Assembly: GCA_033439265.1 (NCBI GenBank) | Contig: JAVTVX010000004.1 | Span: 23,879,201 to 23,943,200 of the forward strand | Origin: Dillenia suffruticosa | Lineage: Eukaryota; Streptophyta; Magnoliopsida; Dilleniales; Dilleniaceae | Direction: 5' to 3' | DNA: 64,000 nucleotides | Shown: positions 36,329-49,755 of the stretch, piece by piece | Numbering within the stretch: position 1 is the first letter of the stretch | How the letters are laid out: the number at the start of each line of letters is the position of its first letter | Program-made: the position numbers and the translations under genes | The notes under the pieces: model-generated | Told to the model about the DNA's origin: nothing | What the model saw: the letters and a program-made list of their open reading frames with translations, nothing else | The model's database searches: none

Positions 36329-37711
36329 GGTATATGTATACATAATAATAAGTAGTAATTGATTTAATCTTGAAAATATTTAATTTTTTTATTTTTATAT
36401 TTCAATATTTATAATAATATATTTTTTATATAAATTCAGATTGTTATAATTTTTTATCAAATAATAAATTATTAAAATTTTATACTATTATATTACTTCT
36501 TATCTTTAATGGCCCGTTATAAATTATGAAATCCTTTCTCCCAAGTAGAAGAACGCCTTGTCCCAAAGCAACCGTGTAAGGGGCACTGAGCGAACTATTC
36601 TTTCACCTTTTACTAAAGAACGCCTTATCCCTAATTCCATGTTCATGTTGGCATCATTTGGTGAATCTACCAAATCAGGAAGTGGGCCTCTCCTTACCTT
36701 AATTATCTCAATTCTGAAAACAAATAGTTTTCGGTCAAGAATTATTTGATATTATTTCAAAGGTATCAAATGGTTAAACCATTTGAGACAATTTTTATCC
36801 TACTTTTGTCAGAGCAATTGAAGGTAGACTGAGCCCTTAAACTATTGCGCAACTTTTAATCATCTCTTTACCTATTTTCGTTTTCTAATTTCACTCTAAG
36901 TTTACAAACTAATAAAAAAGAAAATGAAAAACATCTTTGAGAAAAAGAAAAACATCTTTGACATATATATATATGTCAAATATTCGAATACCGTGGAGAC
37001 TGTTAAGAGGTTAATTTTCATAAATCCAATTTCTCTATTTTCATGTGTCGAACTCAGGACCTATGATTAAAAAACCTATGTCAATCTGTCCCACATTTCA
37101 TTGTTAATGCCAAGATTTTGAAATTGGGAGTCTATTAATTTCAAGTGTGAGACTCTAAAAATTGGGTTAGTCATAAAATTGTACAAATAAAATTCAGATC
37201 AGGCAAATTTCTCTTTTCATTCGTCGATGTTTAGTACATTGATATTATATATATATATATATATATATTTTATAAACCACCTAATCAAGTTAGCTTCGAT
37301 TGAATTTAGTTTGATCCAGGTACCCGTTTGATGTGTTCATTTTTTTTCTAAAAATCTAATTCAAATCGAATTATATTTAATCAGATTTAATATAATTATT
37401 GAATTTAGTCGGTAGTTTATAATCCCCCAAAAAAAATGATAAGCTTACTTTCATAGGTTTGCAGATTATTTTTCAAGCCTAGCTGGGTCTTGTCCAGCCC
37501 AATATGGGCCCTTCGAGAATTGGGGCCTAGGTTCCATGTCCATTTACAACCAGTGATGTAGGCATCGTCGACTGGAAGACCCAGGCGCACGGCCGAAAAG
37601 ACAGGCCGAAGAGAAAGAAAACTACAAGCCCAGGTGCACGGCCCTCTAACCTGTAAGTCCCTTTCCCCAGTAAGTCTTCAGACAAAACTTTGCACATCTC
37701 TTGGGGGGGGG

Positions 37712-37850
37712 GGAGCCTAACTTCGCAAGGGCATCTGCACTGCCATTTCCTTCTCGGCAGACGTGGGAAATTTGGTTGACTCCTAGTTCAGCCATCAAGG
37801 CTTTACATTCGAGCCTAATCAGATGCAGGGGATGATCTGCATCATGTACA
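37712..37850 (-). pseudogene. Small RNase H-like (RVT_3 type) domain relic
   Basis: The minus strand reads HPLHLIRLECKALM and then ISHVCREGNGSADALAKLGS, the C-terminal end of the same plant RNase H-like domain seen at 16619-17105, including the final Asp. Only about 46 residues remain, bounded by a poly-G/C run. It is probably a retroelement remnant. Confidence 0.55.
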
Positions 37851-37894
37851 TTGCCAGAATACCAAAATTCAGCGAATAATGTCTGGTTAGTCCC

Positions 37895-38060
37895 GTGGTT
37901 AGGTATTAATACTTTTAATTAAGATTTTAAATTCGAATTTTATATATAACAAAAATAAATATTAAAAAAATTTTATCTTTTAAAAATTTAAACTGACCCG
38001 ATTTAGATATAATTGGTTTCAACATAATTATTAAGTACCGATAGTTTATATCCAAAAAAG
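37895..38060 (+). mobile_element. SINE-like relic
   Basis: The head TGGTTAGGTATTAATACTTT and a B-box remnant AAATTCGAATTTTA are followed by A-rich sequence and the end motif TTATTAAGTACCGATAGTTT. Similar relics are at about 9770-9910, 29165-29310, 31850-31960 and 62925-63090. Boundaries approximate. Confidence 0.45.
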
Positions 38061-39378
38061 AATACTAGAATAAAGGGGCAAACCCATGGACAAGGGAAGA
38101 AAAGAAACTGCGATGGAATTTTGTAGGGATGTATTCAAGTCGGTCGATCTTGAGCATTCTTATGCAAAAATTCAAAGTTGAATTTTTTAAAGGTATTTGA
38201 ACTTAAATATGAATTTGAGGAATGATAATAATATAAGTCGAACTTGATTTGTTTATAATTTAAGAGTTTGAAATCGACTCTAAAATTTGGAAACTCGGTT
38301 TTATCAATTAAAAAAACTTTATTAATATATTTCATTTAATTTAAACTTTTATTTTATAATATATATAACTATATATACAATATATATTAATATACATTAT
38401 CGAGTTACTCGTTGATTTTTCCATTTCTAAATTCTATTATTTAAACTCAACTTAATTATATAATAACTATTTAAACTTGAATCAAATTCGATTAAAATAG
38501 AATCTAGTCGCGCCTTTGATCGAGTGGTTCGCGAGCCACTCGAATTCAATTCGGTTCGGATAATAGCTCTAAAATTTTGAAAAAATAAAAATGTGTACTA
38601 CCTTTTCTCGGCATTTTAGAAAAAAAAAAATTGTCAAAAGGCCTAAAAAAATACTCATAGAATTCTTTGCAATGTTATTTGGGGAATGCGTGTGGATGTT
38701 ATAAATGTTCGACCCAATCCGCAAATGCACAAAGACCATAACTGAAGTCGCACAAAGTATCCAAGGGAACAGAGTAATGATATAAATTTCTTGATCTTAA
38801 TCTGATAATCCAACATTATAAAGATTTTTAATAGAATTTAAAATTTTTAACGATAATTTATGATTGCATTTCGAGATTTCTGATTATATTTTTTTAAAAT
38901 CTTGCTAAATATAGTATCTCATTTATTTTTTAAGATGTGATCAAAATATTTGTAGTTGAAATTATTTCCAATAAACTATCTCATTTTGTGTGTATTTTTT
39001 AAATACTATTTTTTCCCACAATTATTTTCATAAAAATTTCTAAAATTTCATGAAACTTTATTTCTTGTTATTATAATTGCTTTCTACCAAATAAAGGAGT
39101 GCCCATCCTAAATTATTTTTAAAATAGCAAAAGGACCCTTATTCCGCTTAATATATGTAATATGAAAATAAATATTTTAATTAATTTTAATTATTGATAT
39201 ATTTTTACTTTTATTAAAAAATTACAGACATGGTTTGGACTTTTAACACATTTGTTACTTTTCAACGCGTTTAATAAAATATTTAAAACTTCTTAAAAAA
39301 AACTTTTTAATAGGTTTGCCAAATTATTTAAAAATTTATTTTTAAATTAAAAATTAAAAATATCATATTCATTTTATT

Positions 39379-39569
39379 TGTTTTTTGATACTATATCGAT
39401 CAGTATCCAGAATAATATTTCGACTAATCTAATCCGGAACTTGCAATGATCTATTTATGGGCTATCCTCCCAATATATCTACTCTATGCCTAAATCACGA
39501 GTTGAATTTCAAATTTTAGTTAAGAATTCTAATATCATATCTCATTAACCCAACTAACCGTCACTGTCG
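39379..39569 (-). mobile_element. SINE, 190-bp family
   Basis: A 191-bp body with flanking TATTCATTTTATT (39366-39378) and TATTCATTTTGTT (39570-39582), a 13-bp duplication with one mismatch. The T-rich left end marks the A-tail on the minus strand. The internal order matches 19949-20138. Confidence 0.8.
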
Positions 39570-40102
39570 TATTCATTTTGTTACTAAATCAAATAATTAG
39601 TAAATAAATCATAACTCTATACTTCAGTAAACTTAATTATGTGAAATCAACTCAATTTAAAAAAAGAAAATATAGTGATTAAAGTGCAAAGTCAGATTTA
39701 TATTAATGGCTACGATTTCAAAAAGAAATTACATAAAATATAATTTTTAAAAAAAATATACTTAAAATTATAATATTTTTTTTTAAAATATCGATTCTTA
39801 CGCAGCATGGCCTCCCTAAAGAACACCGAACGTCAAAGGCCTGCGAGTAGCCCGACGACGAAGACTTGCTCGCGAGTAGACATTATAGGACAAAACGGTG
39901 ATAAATCCTATAATATCCTAGAAACGGAGTTACTCGGCACATCCAAATCTTAATCTAATCTTAATCACCGACCATCTAGCATCATTACTTACCGTCCGAT
40001 CAAAATCCAATGGTCTGCTTTACTCAGGCAGGTACACCTGGGAGTAACTCTTATCAAAAAAGCTAATGTTAGCCCTGTGCTGACAACCCTTCAAAACCTT
40101 TA

Positions 40103-40144
<42 letters not shown>

Positions 40145-40220
40145 AAAAACTGAGAGGAAATGAAAGGAACGAAACCCAAGAAAGGAGAGGGAGAGAGATT
40201 CGAAAATTTTCCTCGCTTTT

Positions 40221-40264
<44 letters not shown>

Positions 40265-40900
40265 CAAATCAAGGTTGGTTTTATGGCGACTGACGACTTA
40301 TGCTTTTATTTTTATTTTTATTTTTATTTTTATTTATTCTTTATTTCATATGAAGTTAATAAAATATTTTAAAAGAATATATTAAAAAACTTTAATACTG
40401 AAATAATGTTACATCTAAAACATGAAATTATACCATTTTATTGATTTGTCAATTTCTTTATTAAAATTTTTCAAAAATAATGTCATTTTTGTTACTACAA
40501 TTAAAGATTAATGATATATTGATCGGATTGATATTAATTTATATAAAAATAAAAAAAATTTAAATTTAAATAATTTTAAATTGGTCAAGATATTTTATAA
40601 ATCAAAATAAAAAAAATTTAATTTGTTTAGAGTCCAAGAAATATTTGATTTTGAACTTATTTAGTAATTTTGATATTATGTAAAATTAAGATCAAATTTC
40701 GTCTTTGAATTTACACTATTACTCTTAACCATTTATTTATTGAATGTCAATTTTTGAAATGCTTCTTTTTTTCCTAAAAAGTCAGAATTATTTTTAAGCT
40801 TCATAAAAATTTAAAAAATATATTTTAGTTTCTCTCTTTTGGCTTGACACTGTTGTTGTTTCGTTGCTTGTTGCAACCAAGTGAAGAGGACTTCTCTCTT

Positions 40901-40908
40901 TTTATAAG
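40901..40908 (+). promoter_or_regulatory. Candidate TATA box of the AIL gene
   Basis: TTTATAAG about 110 bp upstream of the ATG at 41014. The leader between them ends in a GA-rich stretch just before the start codon. Confidence 0.55.
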
Positions 40909-41013
40909 CACATTCATCACACACACTACACTACCAACTTCGTAGTTTGGGCTCAAGGAACAAAAACCCAAAACCCGATAAACACTACACATAACAGAGA
41001 GAGTGAGAGAGAG

Positions 41014-44000
41014 ATGAGTAATTGGTTGGGGTTTTCTCTGAGTTCACCCTTGATAATAGATGAAGGTGGAGGTGGTGGCTTTGAAGAAACCACCGGAGAA
41101 GACCAACAAGCTTTAGATTGTTATCATCATCATCATCATCATCATCATAGTCATCATAATGATATGTCTGTGATGCCTTTGCGCTCTGATGGTTCTCTTT
41201 GTGTCATTGACCCTTTTAGGCGCTCCCATGCTGCCCCTCATGATGATGGTACATATACATCCCGTCTCTCTCTCTCTCTCTCATTACATGCTTACTCAAA
41301 GATTCAATCTTTTTAAAGTCCTATGTTCATGTAATGATTGCTAGCCAAAGGTACTTTACTATTCTATTGTCGATGCTAATTTTTTTTTTATAATAATTTA
41401 TTTATTTTATTTTAATTTATTCGTAGAATGGAGATTCGAGCACTCAATGGTGGGTACAAACCTAAATCAAGAGGCTCCAAAGCTAGAAGATTTCTTGGGG
41501 TGTTGCTACTCAAACTCACCGTCTCAAGAACACAAAGTGTACTACCAACAAGACTCAACTTCAACCAGTCATTTTCCTGACGAAAGTGACCAAAACCCAT
41601 CAAGTGTTTGCAGAATCAATGTCAATGTTCCTCCAAACTTCAGTGGAGGGGGAGACTTAGAAACATTTCATAGTGAAAACCCACCATCACAAACCCTAAT
41701 TTGCACTCCACAACAGGATCTCCAAAACCATAAACCTAATCCAAATATCTACCAACATATGCCCCTTGATAGTGCAACATCAATTTCAGGTTTGAAGTCT
41801 TGGTTGAGACAAGCACAATATCCAGCTGAAAACAAATCTTGTGATGTGAGTGTTGTAGAAGCAAATCACAACCCATCATCATGCAACTTTCAAAGTGCTC
41901 TTTCTCTCACCATGACTCCCTCTCTCTCTCAGCAAGGTGATTCAATCTGTGATATTGCTTGTCCTTTGCAAGTGATTGATGGTAGAAAAAGGACTGCTGT
42001 TGTTGGCAAATCTCCTGCTAGAGAATCTGTTCCTAGGAAATCTATTGATACTTTTGGTCAAAGGACTTCTCAATATCGTGGTGTTACGAGGTAATTTTCC
42101 TTTTCCCTTTTGGAGTTTATTCATTTTGAAGTTTGAAAAACAACATTAGGGGTATATGATTGAACATTTTGAATTTCGTTTGTTCTTTTGCCCAAAAATT
42201 TATCAGACATAGATGGACCGGAAGATATGAGGCCCATTTGTGGGACAACAGTTGCAGAAAAGAAGGACAAACAAGAAAAGGTAGACAAGGTAAGAAAATA
42301 AATAGGCTAAGCATTTTTTTCCCTTTTTTTTATTTTTCTCCTCTTTCTATTTTAATATTAATATCAAAGAATTTGCTAATATTGAAATTTGATATAACAT
42401 GAAGTTTTAGTTTCATATTTTGTTAAAATTAATTTATGACATAAATTAATAATTAAAGAGAAAAAATATTCTTGTTTGGTTGTGCTAAATTTAATGGGTA
42501 TGTCTGATATTTATTCTATGGTTTTTTGTGCTTGGTTTCTGGAACCTTCAACATGTGCTCCCCTATGCCGATGCAGTTTACCTTGGTAAGTTGACCTACC
42601 CCCCATATCTATTTCCATTTTTGTTATGTTTTGCAATTCAAATCCTCAATACATTCTGGTGAAAATGTTGGATTTCATGCATTCAGAATAATAAATTACT
42701 ATTGAGAAATGTGCAACAATATATATATTTTTTAATATTTTTTATTATTTACTTTTTGTGGGATTTTTAATCAGGTGGATATGATAAGGAAGAAAAAGCA
42801 GCAAGAGCTTATGATTTAGCTGCCCTCAAGTACTGGGGTCCAACTACTCACATTAATTTCCCCGTAAGTCTTTATTTTTTAATAATAAAAACTTAACCTA
42901 TTTATTTTTTATTTTTTATAAACGACATGCATCTGATTTATCATGTATATATATTTAGCTAAGCACTTACGAGAAAGAACTCGAAGAGATGAAGAACATG
43001 AGCAGGCAAGAGTTCGTTGCGTACTTGAGAAGGTAAGAAGGGAATAAATGACATATAATTCTTTTTTATTGTAAATTTTGATTTATTTTATACTAAATTT
43101 ACTATTGTTGTTTTGTTTGTTTCTTCTTTATCTTTTGTTCTAAAAAATTTCAGGAAAAGCAGTGGATTTTCAAGAGGGGCATCTGTGTACAGAGGAGTGA
43201 CGAGGTTGTGACAGACTCTTGTGAATATTAAATTCTAGGGTTCCCATTACTTTCTGCATTTTGCAGCTTTTTTTTTTATTTACAAAATTATCGTTGGCAA
43301 TAGAGGGCAGACATTATGACTGCCCTGTGAGATATGATATATATTCAAACTATATAATATTTATAATATCCCTCGTCTCTGTCAAAAATATCTATCCCTT
43401 TCATCTTTATCTGAATGCTCTTTATTTTTAATTTATGAAAAAACAAATTGGGTTGCAGGCATCATCAGCATGGGAGATGGCAAGCTAGAATTGGAAGAGT
43501 TGCTGGCAACAAGGACTTGTATCTTGGAACATTTAGTAAGAATCTAATGACTAATTTCTATATTTTCTCATTTAATAAATAATGTACTGATTCTATAGTG
43601 TTTTGCTATGTAGGCACACAAGAGGAAGCTGCGGAGGCATATGACATTGCAGCTATTAAGTTTAGGGGCACAAGTGCTGTGACCAATTTCGACATAAGTA
43701 GGTATGACGTGAAGAGAATTTGCACGAGCTCAACCCTCATAGCCAGCGACCTTGCCAAGCGCTCGCCTAGGGAAACCAATGCACCACCTTCTCTCGAGGA
43801 CTACAATGCATACAACAACGATGCAAAACCACACCTTGCCACAACCAATGGCAATGAATCCTCCGATGAGCTAGTTGATATGGTATGGAGCAATGCTCAT
43901 GCCAATCATGGCCGACATGAGCTGCAAAATTCAGAAATGATCAACGTGAACGACCCGAACATGCAGAGCCCCGCGAGGTCTGGTGGAGCAGGCGGTGAAT

Positions 44001-44161
44001 TTGATGTTGTTGGGGGAGATTATTCGAGGGGTTACTTCGCCATCGAGGGTCTGAAATGTGAAGGCGAGGGCAATGGAGGTGATCATGAAAGTGGTGACAA
44101 GATCAGGAATTTGGGTTTGGCTCCACAGGTTCCCATGTTTGCGTTGTGGAATAATAGTTAA
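41014..44161 (+). CDS. AINTEGUMENTA-like AP2 transcription factor (probably AIL1-like)
   Basis: Nine exons: 41014-41248, 41427-42090, 42207-42289, 42577-42585, 42775-42863, 42959-43032, 43154-43204, 43459-43535, 43614-44161; 1830 nt, 609 residues, all introns GT-AG and all phases consistent. Exon 4 is the 9-bp microexon (Val-Tyr-Leu) conserved in AP2-family genes. The protein starts WLGFSLS, has a His run (41127-41160), the motif [15 protein letters not shown] and [20 protein letters not shown], then two AP2 repeats (about residues 294-360 and 393-453) with [18 protein letters not shown] and [18 protein letters not shown]. This is the ANT/PLETHORA lineage, which promotes cell proliferation in primordia and meristems. 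The linker ([20 protein letters not shown]) and pre-AP2 region most resemble AIL1. No miR172 site was noticed, as expected for this lineage. Which AIL it is should be settled by a tree. Confidence 0.93.
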
Positions 44162-47064
44162 GTGGAACACTGTCGAGGAAAGGATGTTCAGGGGAAACAT
44201 TGTTTCTGTGGTTGATACAGAAAAAAATTTGGGGAGATCAAGGTCTTATAGATTAGACAGTATTTAGGGGTTTGGGAAAGGTTGTTTTAGGAACTTGCTT
44301 GTTTCAATGTTTTAAAATTTGTCGAGAAAGAAGAATTAATGGAAAGGAATGAAGATTTAGTACTTAAAAGTAGTGGGAGTTATGTTGACCGGTTTGATTT
44401 TGATTTGAACCGAACCGGCGGTATGTTTTATTTTGGTGCATTGGATGTGTTATTAGAAGAGAGATCTATATTATATTTTATATTTCTTTTATGAGAAAAA
44501 AGATTTCTAATTGTGCGTATGAGCAAGAGCAATGTGATACTTGATATGTGGGTTATCTGAACATATTGAATTTTCTACCGAGAGATTGAATGTTGGGTAT
44601 TTGATTAAAATTAATTTTTTTAATTTATCTTCTTTTTTAGTCCGGGGGTGTGAGGAAGGGGAGAGAGGACAAAATATTGAGAAAGCTGCTGTTCCATACC
44701 ACCGTTCAGTATTTTGGGCAACAGGTCGGGGTTGACAGAGACAACCAGCGGACTGTAGTGACTATGACTGGTTGGGGTAGACGGACCATTGTTTTGGCCG
44801 ACCTCAGCTTCTGCTCCTTCATTGATACATAAGTAAATACATTCACAACCATAACATACCTGTACCTAGTATTTCAAATTCATAAATACACATTCATGCT
44901 GTTACTTCATGCCCTTCCCTCTTTTGCTGTAAATTTTTGGGTTCTATTCCTGCATGGTACAATTAATGTATTAAAATCATTTATATTAAAAAAATTTACA
45001 AAATATATTTAAATTAGAAATAAAATTAAAAAAAATTTGGACACAAGGGTTGCGTGTTATCATATTTTAAAAATATTATTTTTAATACTTTTAGTTGTAT
45101 TAATATGATTTTTATTGATATTTTTAAGGATTTTCGTTGTATAATACTATAAACTATCAAAATATACGTATTAAAACTTTTTTCTTATTAAACTGTAGAA
45201 GTGACCAACATTATTATTATATTATCATGTTTGGTTAGTCGGGTGATTTTTTACTAATATCTTTTAAATAAAATCTCAATTTTGAGTTTTGTGTATGAAG
45301 AGAAAGATGCTAACAGAGTTGTCCATTAAAAAATTTAATCAAACTCGAATCGAATTTAGTCAAATTCAAAATAACTATCGAATTCTAATATTTTATTTTA
45401 AAAAAACCTTTACTCGTAATTTGAGATTACAATTTTAAAGGGTGAAGAATATAATTTTAATTGAACAAATAATATTTCTGTTGTTTATAATTTTATTTTG
45501 TATATAATATTTAACTAAAATAAAATCCTAAGATTTGTATTCAAGATCATTAATGTAAAATTTATAGCTAAAAATACAATATTTTCAAGTGTTTATGATG
45601 AAACGATTAAAATATATAGTTTGATGTGGGCGTCTGTAAGTAATAAGTGAGGATAAGGAGAATCAAAATGGGTAAACGTGGCCGAGAAAGATTCGGCCGT
45701 ACAAGACGGCAACGTTCAAGAGCGATGCAGGATAAGAACCGGCAGTCCTAAAACATGATCAGGTACACTTGGATACATGCGTATGTATGTACGTATTAGT
45801 CCCTGCTCTCTCTCTCTCTCTCTCTCTCTGTGAAAGTAGGACAAAGTCAAAGTCCTGACACAGTAACACCGTATTTGACCCCTCCGTCACACTCTCATTT
45901 GTAGGGCATGAAAGAAGAGAGAGAAAGAGGATCCCACCGCTGCCCCCTACCCTACCAACAAGGCAAAATGGTTAGGTGCTGCCCTGCCTTGAGTTGCGTG
46001 CCTTTGCACACCCAGTTGTTTTCAACCCCATCCCCGTCTGTGCTGAGGCTGCTTCGCAGCGCTTGTGTTGTAATTTTCTTTTTATTAAAAGCCAAGTTGA
46101 TTTTTATATTTCTATTTTTCTGATTTAAAAACCGTTTTTAGTTTCCTTTAGTGGAAGAAGTAATAACGTTGAACTACTAAAAATAATTGAAGCGCCCCTT
46201 TTGAATATTAGGGTGGAAGTCTAACTGGCAGCCACCTAAGATGTTAGCTGCTGTGAAAAGTTTATCACATGGTACTTACGCGGTGTTTGGTTCAAGACAA
46301 AAGTGTTAAGAAGGTCGGCGTGAAAAAGGGTAGTAAGGGTGGTACAACGTTATTTGAATCATACGAGGACTATTGTTTCATTTGACTTTTGTTTATAGTT
46401 TTGGTATTTTTGAAGACAAATTAATTCCTTACAAGTTTTCAAGGTGGTCACTAGGTTTATTTAGAGATTACAAGGTTGGCAAAGTATTTATACAGATGAA
46501 GATTGTTAAAGTTGGCTCGTATTTCAGGAATAAAAGGTTTTTTTTTTGGTTTAATTACCAAATTTCGATGTATGTGTTATATTGTGTTTTTCATATAAAA
46601 TTATATTTCATTTAAAAAACCGACAACTCAACGTATATATAATATGAATACAATTTCATAAAAGATTCGAATTCGAATATCAATGTCTCACGGTTTCGAA
46701 AAATACTACTTTGGGGTTCCATCTTCACTATTGATTTTAGGAGCGAAGTTCTTTAAAATTTGGGGGATAGTGAAGAAGGGGTATTGGATTTTCTATGAGT
46801 TCTTAAACCGAAAATTACTATTTATATTAATTTATTTTCATAATAAAAGAAAATTTATCACCTGTGTACGTAATTAAAGGGCGATGAATCATTGGTGCAG
46901 TTTTTGTTAATTTTCTTTAATATTTTGAGTTTATTCACATCCCATTTGGTTTGCAATTTGGAGAGAACATAAGAATTTGTCCAAAGTTAAAATTAACCAA
47001 ACTTCTAAGCCTCTTCTACAAGAAAATAAAGGAACATAGAAACCGAAAATTATATTTGTTTTTT

Positions 47065-47222
47065 CACTTGACTATCGATATTTGAATAATCAATTAATCC
47101 GATTTAAATAATTATAGACTTTCAATTGAGAACCTGATTATTCCATTGCCTGTTTTTCTATCATCTAAAATATGAATTCGAGATTTTGATTAAAAGATTT
47201 TAATAGTCTATCACTAAACTTA
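47065..47222 (-). mobile_element. SINE-like relic
   Basis: Reverse-orientation member: T-rich left end, ATCGATATTTGAATAATC, and on the right the tRNA-like head with ATGAATTCGAGATTTTGATT. No clear target duplication. Confidence 0.5.
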
Positions 47223-49221
47223 TATGTTCTCAAAAATAGAATATTAGATCTCTTAAAAAATTAAAAATATTTTTAGTTTATTCAATATCATTTTTTAATT
47301 TTATGTATGATTAGTATGGTAAAAAAATATTTTTTAATAATTAAAATAATTTTTAGTTATTTTTATGGTCTAACCTCAGTTACCATGATAAAAATGTTAA
47401 GAAAATCAAGATTAAACTTAATTGGGTCTATTTTTAATTTAAAAATTATTAATAGAATAATATTATTACTTTTTATAAAAAATGATTTTCAATCAAAAAA
47501 TAAAAAAGAATAAACTATTTTTAATTGTTAACCAAATTATTGTGTACGTACGGATCTTGTGAGGTTTTGTTTGCAAGGACAGAAGGAAAATTTAGGGATA
47601 GATTTGGTGGCTAAGGCACAAAAAGCAGAAGGTTTGGTCAGACTCCAAGCAGCAAAAAAGAAAATAGAAAGTATCTTAAACAAGATATTTCATGCAGAGA
47701 CATTTCCCTATCATTTTTTAGGGAAAAAAATAAAAAATAAAGTCAGAGAAGACACCCTATAACCCACATTACACTTTGTCTAGGCCCTGACCCTTGCATA
47801 GGGAGAGTTCATGAAAGGAAACAGCTACACGGTATTGGGGTTTTCCAGGAGGGTTCATATAGGGTTCAGCTGTCATGGATTTGGCGTCTGTGTCTCCGGT
47901 TTCAGAATCTCTTTTCCAATATGCAAAAAAGAAACCCAATTAATTTTCAGGCATTTAGTTTGTCATTTCCACTAAATTAGGTTTCTTTTTGTTTTTTCAT
48001 TTTGTTCTTTCTTTCTTCTCAAAGCTACATTCATCTTTCTGGCCAAACTCATTGCAGAACTTGTATCATTGCTATTTACCAAGCTTAAAACAATTACAAT
48101 AACTTGAATATTAATCTTCTTAATCTTAATATCTGAGATCGAGTATTTGAAATATGAGTAATAAAAATGATTAAATATATATATATATATATATATAAAA
48201 TATTGATTTAATTTATATAAATTCTTTTACGTCATTTATTTTTATTTAAGACTTTTTCTCATATAAATATTTTATTATCATATTTTCACATATTGTTATT
48301 TACCAAGAGTATTGCAAGTCATTTCCTTTTGTGGTAGGGCAAGGCCTATGGTGTGACAAAAGGAAAGGCCAACTACAAAGTCATCTTGAAATAATACTAT
48401 ACTTGTTTAATCAACGTCTCATTATTAAATCTTAAAAATAAAAAAATAGACACAAAAATATTTAACTCCTTAATTGAACTCTATTACTGTCTGAGCTGAA
48501 TTAATTAGATTTTTGTATATTGATGATCAAGTAAAAAAAAAAAAAGAAAAGACAACCTTTCGAAAGGGGTAATGTTTCGTCGATTGAGCGAGTTCAAATT
48601 AAAAGGATTTAATATCAATAAAGAATGACATTAGAGATCAAATAAGTTCAAAATTAAATTAATTAAATTATACTTGATGATCATTCTCGATATATTTTCA
48701 TAAATTTTTTTGTTTAATTTGAAATATATTTTAGATGATATTTTAGAAATACTCAAATTTGATATCATATACATATATGCTTTATTTAGTAGTGTTTGAT
48801 ATAGAGTAAGGAACAAAAATAATTGGTATGCTATTAAAAAAAAAAAACGCTTATTGTGCAGAGAGGCGGAGACAAAATAAAATAATTATTTTTGTCCGCA
48901 AAATAAAAATGAGCCGAGAAAACAAGGGACTGATACAAAGATAGAAAATTTAATAATGTCTTCTAGTTTGGCACCACCAATTGTAATTTAAATTTAGTTG
49001 AACTCTCGAGCGGACAGTCGATCTAACGTATAAGAGTATTATATCCATTTGTCAAATTTTGAAGTTGAAATTTGGAAATGAAAAGACTATATTAAGATTG
49101 TTTTTGTCAAATTGGATTTAATAATTTTTAGATCGAATTAGTAAAAATATGATTTTGGATATAAATTTATTATTAAAAAAATAACTGGACTCAATTTGTT
49201 TGGAAGTGACTATACCTCTTT

Positions 49222-49383
49222 TTTTTGTTTTCACCGTCAGTATCCGAATTTTACCCGATTAATCCGATTTGGATACTGTGAGACCTATTTTAGGGGTTGG
49301 TTCTTCCAAATCTTTTTTTTGTTATTTTCAAAACTCAAACTTAAAATTTTTAATTAAAAAAATAAAGTATCTAATCACTCAAT
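49222..49383 (-). mobile_element. SINE-like relic
   Basis: Reverse-orientation member beginning TTTTCACCGTCAGTATCCGA and ending in the head sequence with CAAAACTCAAACTTAAAATT. It resembles 831-984 in order and length. Confidence 0.5.
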
Positions 49384-49722
49384 TTAAAGGAGTTTTACAA
49401 CGAACATACCTTTTTTTTTTTTTTTTTTTTTTGGTAGAAACGAACATACCTCTTTGACTTCACTCATCTCTACCTCTAAAATAAAGTGCAGAGAAAAGGA
49501 AAAAAGACCCAAGAGAGGGCCAACCCATGCCGCATGGCATTGGGGAGGGGCCCAAAAAGTGAAAAGGGCATGGCGAAAGCAAAGAGGCATGTATGGCCGG
49601 ATCTGCAAGGCCACCTCCTTTGCAGCCCACGCGCAGCATCTCAGTCTCTTCCTTTACGTTGTGCCCAAAATTTTTTGTCAGCTCAATGAAGTGTTCTTTT
49701 GCAGTAAAAGTAAAAACACTGG

Positions 49723-49755
49723 ATACCTTTCTCGGACTTTTGGCTAAGATCAAGT
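49723..49755 (+). pseudogene. 3'-truncated U2 snRNA retro-pseudogene
   Basis: The sequence starts exactly at the U2 5' end (ATACCTTTCTCGG) and runs through TTTTGGCTAAGATCAAGT with one mismatch to the conserved U2 sequence, then stops after about 33 nt. It is flanked by AAGTAAAAACACTGG (49708-49722) and AAGTAAAAACACCGG (49752-49766), a 15-bp direct repeat with one mismatch. A start at the exact RNA 5' end, 3' truncation and a target duplication are marks of retroposition of a snRNA copy. The fragment lacks the Sm site and the rest of U2, and no plant snRNA upstream element was seen, so it is not functional. Confidence 0.85.

Larger units (their letters stand above)
30299..41013. other. Gene-free AT-rich stretch between the MYB array and the AIL gene
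   Basis: No gene recognised. Contains CT/GA microsatellites (30961-30988, 33531-33572, 34940-34971, 40112-40140, 40225-40262), AT runs (36299-36326, 37243-37268), a TTTTA pentanucleotide run (about 40303-40340), SINE relics (34515-34680, 37895-38060, 39379-39569), a small RNase H relic (37712-37850) and a telomere-like motif (33851-33880). The short open frames have no family features. Confidence 0.7.

Noticed and set aside
46280..46960. Possible MITE starting GGTGTTTGGTTC near 46281
   Set aside because: The start resembles termini of some plant DNA transposons, but no matching inverted end or target duplication was found.
49723..49755. Functional U2 snRNA gene
   Set aside because: Only the first 33 nt are present, with no Sm site, no downstream stem-loops and no visible plant snRNA promoter element.
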